From contig JABAKD010000021.1 in assembly GCA_012845835.1 (NCBI GenBank), positions 11,395,199-11,459,198 on the forward strand: a stretch of 64,000 nucleotides of DNA. The letters are read 5' to 3'. Under the pieces are notes generated by a model that saw only the letters and a list, made by a program, of their open reading frames with translations, ran no database searches and was not told the origin of the DNA. This document shows positions 25,001 to 31,931 of the stretch, one piece after another. The position numbers were made by a program, and so were the translations under genes. The stretch's first letter is position 1, and every line of letters starts with the position of its first letter. Source of the stretch: Undaria pinnatifida (lineage: Eukaryota > Sar > Phaeophyceae > Laminariales > Alariaceae).

Positions 25001-28000
25001 ATGGACCTTGCGCGGCTGGGCGAAACCAGGCAGGCGGCAGTATGGGCCTTGCTCTGCGGGTCTTGCTCGGTGCGACTAACTTCCAGATGCAGCGTGGGGA
25101 GCACAACAACTCGAGATATAGTAGCGCGGTGCCAATCTCCCGGGTAAACGGGCGGAGGGGGACAGATTTGTCACAGGCGAGGTGTGTTACATGCACCGCA
25201 GTGCAAGGTTTACGTACAACAGAAGCCACAAGGTTAGGTGCAACAGATACGTATCATGCTCGAGAGATGTACTGCTGCTGCTGCTGCGGCTGCTGTTGGT
25301 CCTGCTGGCTGTTTGGAGCTGCGTCGTAGCAGAAAGCAGAAGGGGTAAAAACAAGTCGGCCGATGTTGCACAGCGGGCGAAAGATCGGAGCGGGTAAACA
25401 AATCTGAGAGCGGAGCGGGCTATTAACCCCTTTAGAGCGGCAAAACCCTTCCCTATACTAATTCCAAGTAAAATGGCTTTCCAGTTGTAAAGGCGTTCAA
25501 AAAGAACAACAAATTGTGGGGTTTTCCGTTCACACATACTGGGCTAAGCGAGGCGGAACGCAACCCCCTGAAAAAAAGAGCCAGTTCAGCGACATTGTAT
25601 GCTCAGAGCACCTCCGCGGAGCTCGGCCGGGATCCCGGCACGCGTCGTAACGTACCGAATCCCCCCTTGCTTGCCCCGCAGCCAAAAGTGCAAGAAAAAA
25701 AAGCTCGACCGCCCAAGAACAGCATGCCACGAGAAAAAAAAAGCATACTGTTGCATAGACGTATCATAACGTACCTGACTGCTACCGTCCGGTACAAGGT
25801 ACCTGTCATGTTATACCTGCGACTCTTCGAGCTGTAGTTGGATTGAAATCTCGGGGGTGTCGAACCTTGAAAAGGGGGAACACGGGAATACGAAATGTGT
25901 ACCATTAACAGTAATTAGTATTATTAAAGTGGGCGTTACTCTACCTGGTACATAATACAAACACACTTTTGTCCTTTAGTTTTGGCCTTCCCGTTTCCTC
26001 TTGGGTGCCCGTGGGGGCTACTGAGGCGATGATGACATAGACATCGCCGTCGAAGATACGGTAAGTAGAGGACAGACCAGACAGCAACGCTCCTAACCCT
26101 CTAGTAGTTGCATTCGGAACCCAGTTGGGGTGCTGCCGCGACGCCGGCTGGGTGGTGTCATCTGCTTTGTTGCCGTGTTTCCTGCTGTCCCAAACAGCAG
26201 AATAGCGATATAAAAGGTCTATCAATATTGATGTCTACCTTCCGAATCAGTACGGTAGAATGGTGATACAAAAGGTTTATCGATACCTACGGTCGGAGAC
26301 ATGAGGTTTCGCCTCTCAGTCCCACTACCCTATGGCCTAAACAACTGGCGCCGTTCTGGAAATGTCTTTCGATGGACGTCCGTCGCAGCGATAGATTTTG
26401 AGATTAGATGGCACTACACATTAGCCGAACAAGACATCAGTGAACTGGACAATCGATACTCATTGCTGTCCACAATAGGATTCTGAGAGTGTAAATCGAT
26501 GCCTATCGCAAGCAAAAATAAGCCTCGTGTCGGAACACCGTAATATCCTCTGTCCACGCCCCCTGGGGCGAGCGTTTGTTTTTCAATACAACGTTGTCCC
26601 CGGGGAGAACAACAACAAATCGGACCGTACCCACGTTTAGGGGGACAACCTGTTAGGGACTACTGTTGTGGGATCATTTTCGGAGTAGAAAAACGGGTTA
26701 AAGCATGCGCAGTAAGCTATGCTCCCAGGCAAAAAAAAAAAAAAAAACCCTTAGGGACCCAGGTATGGCGACAAAAAGAAAAGACAAAGAAGACAAGCGT
26801 GTCCCTTGTCCCTTTACTATGTTACAAGTACGAAAAAGGTATAGCATCGGCTGTCGACGCATACCGAAGTCAAGGAACTGAGGTTTTATTTTCGAATCAT
26901 CGCCCGCATAAAACGCCGTCACATCTTCGTAGCGCGGAAGGCTACACCCAAGTCGTGGTGGGGTATACATGTCCCTCACTTTGATGCGAGCCGATGAGGG
27001 AAGAAGGGGCTGAACGTAAGGGCCGAAGCTTTCCCGCGACCACACTAAAGGCGGGTGGCGTAGTGGGGTGGGGAGGGAAGATCCTGTTTAGTGACCGCGG
27101 ATCTGAGTTACGACTAGGGAGGGAGAAGGAGAAATAAGGAGTGCGGAGATTATAGATGTGATGAGCGAAAAAAAGAAACAGAGAAGAGAAAAAAAGTATG
27201 ACCTCGCCTTACAAGCGGTTTAGTACAATAAAGCGAACGTGTGACGCAACTACATGCGTTGCATGAAGCTCGAGTGTCCCATCTATGAGACTTATATTTA
27301 AAATATACACCCCGTCGGCCCCGGTTGCTTGGTATTGCCGACCATGTAGCTGTGGTAATCGCAATTTTTATTTTTTTCGATATTTTTCCCTTCTCAAGTG
27401 TTTCGACTTGTTTGGCGGGAACAAAAAACAATGCGGGAACGTACAAAACGAGGAAATACTTTAACCGCGAGGTTGGACGGGATGGGACCGTGCGTATGCA
27501 CAACTCAATGGGACGGAACGGTAGGTATACTTTTTTACCAGGATACGAGACGGCAAACATATTTTTTCATGACGGGACGGGACGTAAATTCTATATTCTA
27601 CGATCGAATGGGACGGTAAATTCCAAGCTTATGTTCTGTAGGGTTTGTGGATTACGGGTAAGGGTATGGGAATCTCACAGAACTTCCAGAACTTTCGGGT
27701 ACGGGTATGTGTTAGACAACTTCTAGAAGTTCCGGGTATTGTGGCACGGGCGTACTGAACTCGCAGAAGTTCCGGGCGGGTACAAAAGGTGCCGTACCCG
27801 TACCCCGGGTATTGTGACATGGGGTGTGCAAACTCACAAAAGTTCCGAGTATTGTGGCACGGGCGTACAGAGCTTACAGAAGTTCCGGGTACGGGTATCA
27901 ATGTCCTACAGAACTTACAGAAGTCCCGGGTAAGGGTAGTACCCGGGAAAATGCACACCCCCTTGGGGGGGAATTTGATTTGAAGTGGAGGATTTAATCC

Positions 28001-30815
28001 AACTTGCATGGCATGTTCTCACTGGGTTTGGGCCAATGTACCCGAGGCAATCTGTCGTAGCTTTAAGTGAGTTATCAATTATCGACAAAACCACCACCGA
28101 GAGCGGCGATAAATCGTGAACCTCAATGAGTGGCGACCGGGGCAACAGCCGTGCTCACCGCTATACTGCGATGTAACAGCTCATACCATAGCGTACCACG
28201 GCTGTGGCGCTTCAAATAAAATAATGGCGGTCGCAAGCCCATGTTTTCCCACCAGCTCGATAAAAGCCAAGTGCCGCAACAAAGAAGAATCGAAATTATC
28301 GAAAACACAGAGGATAGTTCAAGACGTCGATGGTAGATGCATCGGTGTTCGGTTGGTGTCACTGACATTATATGACATCATCACAAAATGCATAATACAC
28401 TCTGTTGGGCTATTAAACCTGGATTAATGCATGTGGGCTCCCCGGGTGTTGTAACAAAGGTATACCCGTACCCAGGGTATTGTTCCACAATCTTACAGAA
28501 GTCACAGAAGTTCCGGATTGGGGTATGGGGATCTTACAGAACTTAGAGAAGTTCCGAGTACGGTACGGAAGCGTTACAAAACTCACAGAAGTTCCGGGTA
28601 TTGTGGCACGGGTGTACAGAACTCACATATGTTATAAAAATGATATACCCGTACCCCGGGTATTTGTGGCACTGGCGTACAGAACTTCCAGAAGTTCCGG
28701 GTACGGGCATGACTGTCGTGCATAACTTCCAGAAGTTCCGGGTACGGGTATGAATTTCCTACAGAACTTACAAAAGTTCTTTGTAGGGAAATACCCAGGG
28801 TGAATACCCCGGGTATGGTTTGTGCGTACCCTACAGAACTAGACCTTGGTAACTTCGTTATTTCACGAAGCGACAGGACGGTGCGGTACGACGGGTCAGA
28901 TTTTGACGACGGGACGTGGCGGTAAGTTTCAACGCTGGATGATTTTGTCAACGGGACGGGACGACACGGATCGACGGGGTCAATTTAATGACGGTTTCTC
29001 CTCGCGGTCACGTCCCGCCGCTGCCGTCAATGCTATCCCGTCAACATACCGTGGGCAGCGTTGGTTTTTAGGGAGTTCATACATACAGCGGCGTTTATCT
29101 TTTTCAAGTGCACAAAACGTCTTAGTTGCCCCTTTTCAAGATCGTTGCCTTATTTCGCACGTAAGGCACGTAAAGCACGAAACAGCGTCTGTCAAGTCTC
29201 TGCGTTAAATGTTCTTCCAAGTAATGTTTTAGCGGACAGCACGCATAACCCACCAGATACGACAGGTCCTTCCCTGCTGGATCGGCGACCAACATGAAGA
29301 GGGATGATGTGATGCTGCTGTCGACGAGATATGGTTGAGGGGTTCAAATGCGAGCACTACCGAGCACGTGGCACTGCTTGCTGTTATTTTTGACAGAGAG
29401 GGCTATGCGATACAACTGGCCGTAGTACCGGGGTCTGGCCGAACAACGGACAGCAGCAAAACGGAGGCACTAAAAATGCCACTGGAAGTATGATATGTAC
29501 CAGGTACCAGAGGACACCGTACTGCACCGGGCTGCCGTTCTTATGTATGGCACTCATATTACGAGTATGATACGTCGTAGTGGCTTGGTTCCTCTTCCTC
29601 CGTGACCAAGTTCTTGCCATGCACCGTACGGTCCATGCCGTATCATATGAGTATCATCTGATACGATACCACAACAACCAGCACGGCTGTGGTGTTGGTA
29701 CGTATGACAGGATTCGTACGAAATAATCACTCACCTTTGGTTTATTTAGGGCGAGCTGACGGCGGACAAGGCCCTGCCTCGCGTCTGCCTCAGTGAGAGG
29801 ACTCCGACTGAGAGCCGCAAGGGTAAAACATTTTCTTAGAATACTTCAAACACGCCAGCTGTGAGTTCGGTTTAGTGGTCGATGCTCAAACTTTGCACCC
29901 TGCGTGATATAAGCATGTACGTCGGCCTGAGAAGCTTAGCTGCCTACTAAGTATAAGGGCATGACAGCGGGACACACCGTGTATCCGTGACAAAACCTCC
30001 ATGCAGCATCAACCCTCGCGATTCCCGGCGTCGAAGTAAGAAGAGGCGCCGCCCCCAAACTCGGCAAGCAGGGAACGTCGATATACGTTTTTCCTTCATT
30101 GTCCGGCATGGGGAAATCAACCAAAGCGCTTTTCAACAGGCCAGTGATTCCAGCAGTGGTCCCTCTATAGCGCCGGTTGAATAGTGCGGGTTTCCCGCTG
30201 TAGTGCCTGTGAAGTTGCTGGCGCAGACCTAAACAACTATGAGTACCTGGTAGTAGTAGTAACAGCAGTACGCGCTGTAGCGCCGGTTGCTGCTATAATA
30301 CTGGCCTTTTCCGGGCACGTCCCGGTACTATAGACTAGATAGAAGGACCACTACTGCATGTATGTCTGTGAGGAAAGAGGTAGGTATCAGGTGTTTGGCT
30401 GCTAGGCAAAGTGTGGGCTCTGCCCTCAATGATCCAGGAGCGGTAAAACGACTTCTGCCAATGGGCTTGTTACACAGTCAGGGTGTCAAGCAATACGTAC
30501 GCAAAGCCTGGTCGGCAGCAGTTCGTGCAAGTGGACCACACGAGGCGAAATAAATCAGTGATTCGTACTTGTACCTAGTGTGCAAACGCAGCCAATGACA
30601 CACAAATTGAACAAACAACTTGGACGGGGCGCACCCATTCGTCACGGAAAGAAAAAGGCATGGTATCATAGGTGCACACACAAACTCACGATGAGGTATC
30701 GATGCCAGACGTTGATGACGTTGAGCGCTGTCAGGACGGTGAGGGCGTAGTACGCTCGAGGAGGGAGCCGTGCTTGCGGAGCGCTCGTATCCGGCGTGCT
30801 ACGAACCCCACCCAT
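1230..30815 (-). CDS. Spinster-like major facilitator (MFS) transporter, 7 exons seen, 3' part outside window
   Basis: CDS = complement of 30690-30815, 15228-15311, 13884-13958, 12725-12840, 11956-12037, 8548-8722 and 1230-2608, then off the left edge. Every junction has GT donor and AG acceptor and the phase is kept (126, 84, 75, 116, 82, 175 and 1379 nt), giving 679 codons so far. Seen: TM1 around residues 20-42; a Cys-containing loop at 43-100; TM2 followed by GRLTDTLNRR, the MFS motif A type; TM3 with LVWSLAAAAHG; then SRVFLGIGEAF, the Spinster signature before TM4; TM5; TM6 beginning GWRNTAF; a loop of about 390 residues; and TM7 at the end. Known: Spinster-type MFS proteins are membrane exporters of lysolipids, sphingolipids or other metabolites. 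The substrate here cannot be read from sequence. Splicing across 5.9-kb and 15.4-kb introns is inferred from joins that restore family motifs, such as LL|G-W-R and SCLL|VSR. The fold is near certain; the subfamily is likely. Confidence 0.88.
2640..2760 (+). repeat. AGT/AGC trinucleotide tract
   Basis: Imperfect (GTA/AGT/AGC)n next to the 3' end of transporter intron 6. On the minus strand it forms a long pyrimidine-biased CTA/CTG tract just before the acceptor at 2609 and may help define it. Confidence 0.85.
3293..3385 (+). repeat. Dispersed repeat, copy 1 of 3
   Basis: TTGGTCGG ... GAGGTGAGATATTGA ... AATCTGCTGCAC. Other copies lie at 17573-17670 and 48887-48975. Confidence 0.6.
3480..3900 (+). 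repeat. Duplicated segment pair
   Basis: CGAGGCTCGTAACC...AAGGAGCTC...TTTGCCTTCTGAGGC at 3500-3545 recurs at 3850-3900 (CGAGGCTCTTAACC...TTTGCCTTCTGAGCC); a weaker copy lies at 50490-50560. Confidence 0.6.
4585..4868 (+). repeat. Dispersed repeat K, copy 2
   Basis: Direct-orientation copy of 282-575, also uninterrupted at TTAA. Shorter fragments occur at 3655-3740, 11690-11880, 13370-13440, 13660-13720, 51290-51385 and 61195-61440, the first and the last also sharing the ...CTATTG or CTATCG tail. Confidence 0.75.
5735..6060 (+). mobile_element. tRNA-derived SINE, full length
   Basis: The 5' tRNA-like head GTCGCCCCAGTGGCGTATCA contains an A-box-like TGGCGTATCAGG. About 35 bp further is a B-box GAGTTCGAATCC. 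The body continues through CTTGCGGAAAGCGCGAG and GACACCTGTGACCACGGC and ends in an A-rich tail after 6020. Head, unrelated body and poly(A) are the layout of a Pol III-transcribed SINE mobilised by a LINE. Confidence 0.75.
7120..7242 (+). repeat. Dispersed repeat, paired with 22800-22922
   Basis: GGGTCGCCGATCTCAATCC ... GGGAGTATCACGCACAGC ... TCACAGCTGTGA. Confidence 0.6.
8292..8475 (+). repeat. Long-range inverted repeat, left arm
   Basis: GGTGGCCACAGACGGCGAAA ... GTTGGAGGTGTCTCTATTAG ... CCGTCTCGAAAGGGATGCG is the reverse complement of 17140-17310, about 8.7 kb away. Confidence 0.75.
8548..8722 (-). CDS. MFS transporter exon 6: Spinster signature, TM4 and TM5
   Basis: 175 nt (phase 0 in, phase 1 out). 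Acceptor TGGTCAG|GTATCT, donor GCTCG|GTGAGT. It encodes VSRVFLGIGEAFNAPACYAL, then a FP.SRRATANGIYSTGTYLG loop and TM5. The R-x-x-x-GIGEA and the R-R-A-x-A-x-G-I turn are the most diagnostic residues in the gene. Confidence 0.92.
9525..9690. repeat. Short palindromic elements with CCGTCAAGG / CCTTGACGG ends
   Basis: Two tandem units of about 85 bp, each with a CCCGTC(A/G)AGG left end and a CCTTGACGG right end around a TTTAGTATGAAGCGG-like core. A reversed relative lies at 61880-61960. Confidence 0.6.
9980..10025 (+). repeat. (GTCT)n microsatellite
   Basis: About ten perfect tetranucleotide copies. Confidence 0.95.
10226..10480 (+). repeat. Dispersed repeat G, copy 1
   Basis: CATAGTCGTATGACCATAGA...CGCATCCC...GGACGGAGCACGTC...GAACTGCATCC.. 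. Also at 12266-12480 (same strand) and 45040-45250 (reversed). Confidence 0.7.
10705..10910 (+). repeat. Tandem duplication of about 105 bp
   Basis: Two units, each with GTTTTACAGCGTCGTTGCCA and a second half GTTTTACA(A)GCGTCGG.GCCA, so about four half-units. Confidence 0.8.
11003..11155 (+). mobile_element. TTAA-type MITE (family A), truncated and partly duplicated
   Basis: It begins TTAACCCCTTCACAACTGG at 11003. After about 65 bp the internal part (TCTGGAAACCCGTTTTGGGG...) repeats once more, giving an internal tandem duplication without a second left end. Confidence 0.65.
11727..11822 (+). mobile_element. TTAA-type MITE (family A), diverged
   Basis: An 88-bp element between TTAA at 11727-11730 and 11819-11822, inserted at the same position of the same dispersed repeat as the copy at 61279. 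The left end has drifted (CGCCGTCACTACG). Confidence 0.75.
11956..12037 (-). CDS. MFS transporter exon 5: TM3
   Basis: 82 nt (phase 2 in, phase 0 out). Acceptor CTTCGCCAG|GCTGC, donor CTTCTG|GTAAGT. It encodes LLHTSAILVWSLAAAAHGT then CENFSCLL, matching the family pattern of a WS pair in TM3 followed by F..LL.SR. Joining to exon 6 gives SCLL-VSRVFLGIGEA without a gap. Confidence 0.88.
12266..12480 (+). repeat. Dispersed repeat G, copy 2
   Basis: TGGTATGACCATAGACCATC ... GAACTGCATCCTACTGAG. Lies in the 687-bp transporter intron 4. Confidence 0.7.
12725..12840 (-). CDS. MFS transporter exon 4: TM2 and motif A
   Basis: 116 nt. Acceptor CCTCAG|GACGGAGCC, donor ACAGGAG|GTGAGG (phase 2). It encodes DGACIDNTQYGILAGVG, a hydrophobic TM2, then AGRLTDTLNR, matching the cytoplasmic GxxxDrxxRR motif A of MFS carriers. 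A tandem MITE array begins 47 bp upstream of its acceptor. Confidence 0.88.
12888..13222 (+). repeat. Tandem array of four TTAA-type MITEs (family B)
   Basis: Four head-to-tail units begin at 12888, 12971, 13054 and 13137. Each reads about CCCATTTAGCACCGCACTCC ... ACTTGGAGTTAGACTAGG ... and ends near AAATGGG. They are joined by single TTAA, TCAA, TCAA, TTGA and TTAA junctions, so the period is 83, 83, 83 and 82 bp. The family shares the GGGGACAAAACACTTGGA core with family A but has CCCATTT ends. Confidence 0.85.
13219..13307 (-). mobile_element. TTAA-type MITE (family A), reversed, abutting family B array
   Basis: A reverse-orientation copy starting in TTAA at 13219-13222, which is also the last TTAA of the adjacent family B array. 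The right flank has decayed to TTAG. Confidence 0.7.
13884..13958 (-). CDS. MFS transporter exon 3: Cys-containing loop
   Basis: 25 codons, phase 0 at both ends. Donor CTAAAG|GTGAGA, acceptor CTGGGAG|AAGACT. It encodes KTSSASEEECLSCRNSYNTE and five further residues. The acceptor is the least certain point: a second AG three bases further in would remove one residue without changing the frame. Confidence 0.7.
14471..14518 (+). mobile_element. Family C element, extreme 3' end
   Basis: ATCCGCCGGAGGATAAAAAA and an A-rich tail only. Confidence 0.45.
14526..14712 (+). mobile_element. TIR element of the GGGCTTTTCACGGGTCA family
   Basis: The left end GGGCTTTTCACGGGTCATGA is mirrored by the right end ACCTGACCCGTGAAAAGTCC. 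About 187 bp, non-coding, rich in CGGGTC. MITE-like. Confidence 0.65.
14938..15027 (+). mobile_element. TTAA-type MITE (family A)
   Basis: Intact TTAA on both sides of an 82-bp element (14942-15023) with the core ACTTGGATTTAGTATAGG and ends CCCTTTTAC / TCTAAAGGGG. It lies in transporter intron 2. Confidence 0.85.
15228..15311 (-). CDS. MFS transporter exon 2: extracytoplasmic loop
   Basis: 28 codons, phase 0 at both ends. Acceptor GGCGGCAG|TACAAC, donor GAG|GTAAGG. It encodes YNLSAVSVEDCDVCDD...IEEE, an acidic loop with three cysteines after TM1. Another Cys pair follows in exon 3, so disulphide bonding in the first external loop is possible (inference). Confidence 0.8.
15403..15440 (+). repeat. 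(CAGTC)n microsatellite
   Basis: About seven CAGTC units; a shorter run lies near 15541. Confidence 0.9.
17110..17310 (-). repeat. Long-range inverted repeat, right arm
   Basis: CGCATCCCTTTCGAGACGG ... CTAATAGAGACGCCTCCAAC ... TTTCGCCGTCTGTGGCCACC, mirror of 8292-8475. Its start (CGACCATCGACCACGCATCC) also resembles repeat G. Confidence 0.75.
17573..17670 (+). repeat. Dispersed repeat, copy 2 of 3
   Basis: TTGGTCGGACTGG ... CGGGTGAGGTATTGAGCT ... AGAATCTGCTGCG, collinear with 3293 and 48887. Confidence 0.6.
17866..18560 (+). repeat. Satellite of about 150-bp units, 5 copies
   Basis: Units begin at TTGACCA(A/G)(T/C)GAA near 17872, 18018, 18172, 18324 and 18476. Each carries a GT-rich segment and a CAAGCAGCAGCACAAGCAGC segment. 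Confidence 0.85.
19139..19228 (+). mobile_element. TTAA-type MITE (family A)
   Basis: An 82-bp element between TTAA at 19139-19142 and 19225-19228, nearly identical in core to the copies at 14938 and 41292. Confidence 0.85.
19935..20215 (+). repeat. 78-bp minisatellite, first block
   Basis: Unit with GTGGCTCGCTTTGGCGA.AA GGCA..TTTTCGG and GGT(G)GGACCT. About four units. Confidence 0.7.
20485..20615 (-). mobile_element. Second tRNA-like SINE head with internal 48-bp duplication
   Basis: On the minus strand: CCCCGGTGGTCTAGAGGTTA ... GGTGCGAATCCC, A- and B-box-like blocks. A 48-bp piece (CTATTAGTAGTAGCATTCGA...) is tandemly duplicated. A related head (CGGTGGTCTAGTGGTTGA) occurs at 19555. It splits a 78-bp minisatellite. 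It does not fold as a complete tRNA. Confidence 0.55.
20620..20920 (+). repeat. 78-bp minisatellite, second block
   Basis: Same unit as 19935-20215, four units, separated from it by unrelated DNA including a tRNA-like element at 20485-20615. Confidence 0.75.
20975..21215 (-). mobile_element. tRNA-derived SINE, degenerate
   Basis: Diverged reverse-complement copy. GTGGTCACAGGTGTCTTCC and CGCGCTTTCCGCTAGTCAA are recognisable. Confidence 0.55.
21360..21720. repeat. Short interspersed palindromic motifs (TAGTGCCGGT / ACCGGCACTA)
   Basis: GTGGTCCCTC.ATAGTGCC and its reverse complement alternate at least six times; related motifs recur at 30150-30355. Confidence 0.6.
21755..21914 (+). repeat. Two-unit family B MITE array
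   Basis: Starts TTAACCCATTTAGCACCG at 21755 and ends AAAATGGGTCAA at 21914. Two units of about 78-80 bp; the middle junction is degenerate. Confidence 0.7.
22130..22480 (+). repeat. 28-bp minisatellite, about 11-12 units
   Basis: Unit GGAGGGGCGTTTACCCAAGA plus AAACGATA; the central units are perfect. G-runs flank it at 22060-22150 and 22480-22600. Confidence 0.9.
22800..22922 (+). repeat. Dispersed repeat, paired with 7120-7242
   Basis: GGAGTCGCCGACCTATATCC ... GGAGTATCACACACAGC ... TCACAGCTGGAG; a fragment also lies near 44807-44880. Confidence 0.6.
23850..24030 (+). mobile_element. Poly(A)-tailed SINE-like element (family C)
   Basis: Reads GGGTGCGCCAGCTGGCGTTG ... ATCGACACACGACGCGTATG ... 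CCATCCGCCGGAGGATG and then a run of about 22 A. The shared 3' end plus A-tail in all copies suggests retroposition. Confidence 0.65.
24175..24330 (-). mobile_element. tRNA-derived SINE, 5' truncated
   Basis: Only the 3' half (body and tail complement) is present, as expected for incomplete reverse transcription. Confidence 0.65.
24477..24557 (-). mobile_element. Family B MITE, reversed single copy
   Basis: Starts TTAAAACCCATTTCCAACTC and ends GGGAGTGCGGTGCTAACA, the reverse complement of the family B consensus. Confidence 0.7.
25425..25498 (-). mobile_element. TTAA-type MITE (family A), reversed, shortened
   Basis: A reverse-orientation copy with TTAA at 25425-25428 and a decayed TTCA on the right. 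It is about 15 bp shorter than the others. Confidence 0.7.
27610..27950 (+). repeat. Minisatellite with AGAAGTTCCGGGTA core, block 1
   Basis: CAGAACTT(C/A)CAGAAGTTCC then GGGTA(C/T)(G/T)G with GTGGCACGGGCGTAC interspersed; about six units. Confidence 0.8.
28450..28840 (+). repeat. Minisatellite with AGAAGTTCCGGGTA core, block 2
   Basis: Same unit as 27610-27950, about seven units, after about 500 bp of unrelated sequence. Confidence 0.8.
30690..30815 (-). CDS. MFS transporter exon 1: start codon and TM1
   Basis: 42 codons beginning ATGGGTGGGGTTCG, ending at the donor ATC|GTGAGT (phase 0). The N-terminal 18 residues are polar, followed by YYALTVLTALNVINVWHRYL, which fits the LTxLNxxN...R pattern of TM1 in Spinster-like carriers. 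The ATG was chosen because it opens the frame that runs into TM1, and an exon of exactly 126 nt joins the next exon in phase. Confidence 0.8.
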
Positions 30816-31727
30816 TATTGCGGGTGTTTTTTCGCTCCCGTCTTTCCCTCTCGTGGTGGGAACTTCTCCAGGCTTGTCTCCTCACAGCATGCTACCTCGA
30901 TTTAACTTCAGCAAGACAGGACGACTCGATCTGGAGCCTCAGGCACAAGGTTTAGGTCGGGCGTGAGTATGTTTTCACATGTCCTGCACTCGTCCTCTAG
31001 CGTGATGCAAGAAAAAATGCGGAGGAATCGATACTCCGAAACGTTTTTGTACATAAAATGAGGCATGCCCGCATGAGGGGAAAGGGATACTTGCGGCAGT
31101 TTGGGGTGTAATTTTTGCCAATTTTTCATGCGACAAAGATACAGGGACGTTCGTGCGTGGCTCCTTTGTTTGCGCTTGGCACGTCTATGCGCGTTCTCAA
31201 AATCACCTCAATATAGTGCCACCGAAACCCAAGGACATTTCAACATTGTTTGAAGTGGATTACGCGGGAGTTGTAGAGAGATTTTCACGTACACTCAGCT
31301 TTCAAAAATCGTTTCATCGATTTTGGCATTTTTTCTGGGAGAAAAACGAGCAGAACCTGACAAAGCGCCCAAAAATAGCAATCGGTCTCCTGCCTCTCCG
31401 CTAAACACCAGACACAGAGCGTTGTTACTCCGAACACGTTTTTGCTTGCGTAGATCCTGGTCACTCTATCGAACGCAACTTCGAAGCCGCACACAGGCCA
31501 CTTCCACGGAGACCCTGCACCGCAACCCCACCCCGGTGCACCCCGCCGCAACCTATTCCGGAGCCGGGGGAAACCAAAGAGCTGCTGGAGATTATTGCAG
31601 TCTTGGACAATTTTATTCGTATAATTGGACAGCAGTACCAGAGCGGGAGCACCGGAATAAAACAGGAAAAAACAGGCAAAACAAAACAGGACGAGGCACG
31701 CGCGCGTGGCATCCCCGCAAACAAAAA
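30816..31727. promoter_or_regulatory. Divergent intergenic region between transporter and signal-peptide exon
   Basis: The 912 bp separate the start codons of two oppositely oriented genes, so both promoters and 5' UTRs should be here. Nothing repetitive was recognised, unlike neighbouring DNA. I cannot point to a TATA box or a specific factor site. Confidence 0.4.
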
Positions 31728-31931
31728 ATGACCGTCTCGGCCACGCGGAGGACGTGCGCAGCCGTCTGGTGCACGCTCTTCGTGGGTCTGTTGCTGGTAT
31801 CCTCGGCTGGTGGACTAGAACAGAACGACAATGATGACTCCAACAACCTGGGGCTCCTTACCGCTGCGTGCGCAGACAATTTCTGCCGTACAGGTGTGAG
31901 CGGCCTTGACCTGTGGCTTTCGCTGGAAGAG
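31728..31931 (+). CDS. First exon of a secreted or type I membrane protein (signal peptide)
   Basis: 68 codons from ATG (context AAAAAATGACC) to the donor GAAGAG|GTGAGT, phase 0. The N-terminus MTVSATRRTC is followed by a hydrophobic core (VWCTLFVGLLLVSSAGG) typical of a signal peptide, then an acidic stretch EQNDNDDSNN and two cysteines in TAACADNFCRTG. The open frame extends upstream of the ATG, but that part looks like 5' UTR (A-rich, no signal character). It lies 912 bp from the transporter start and is divergent from it. No family recognised. Confidence 0.6.

Larger units (their letters stand above)
15312..30689. other. Transporter intron 1 (15.4 kb)
   Basis: Bounded by ATC|GTGAGT and GGCAG|TACAAC on the minus strand. 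It is filled with satellites (17866-18560, 19935-20915, 22130-22480, 27610-27950, 28450-28840), MITEs (19139, 21755, 24477, 25425), SINE copies (20485, 20975, 24175) and a poly(A)-tailed element (23850-24030). Short open frames such as the minus-strand one at 25941-26225 are not assignable. Confidence 0.6.
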
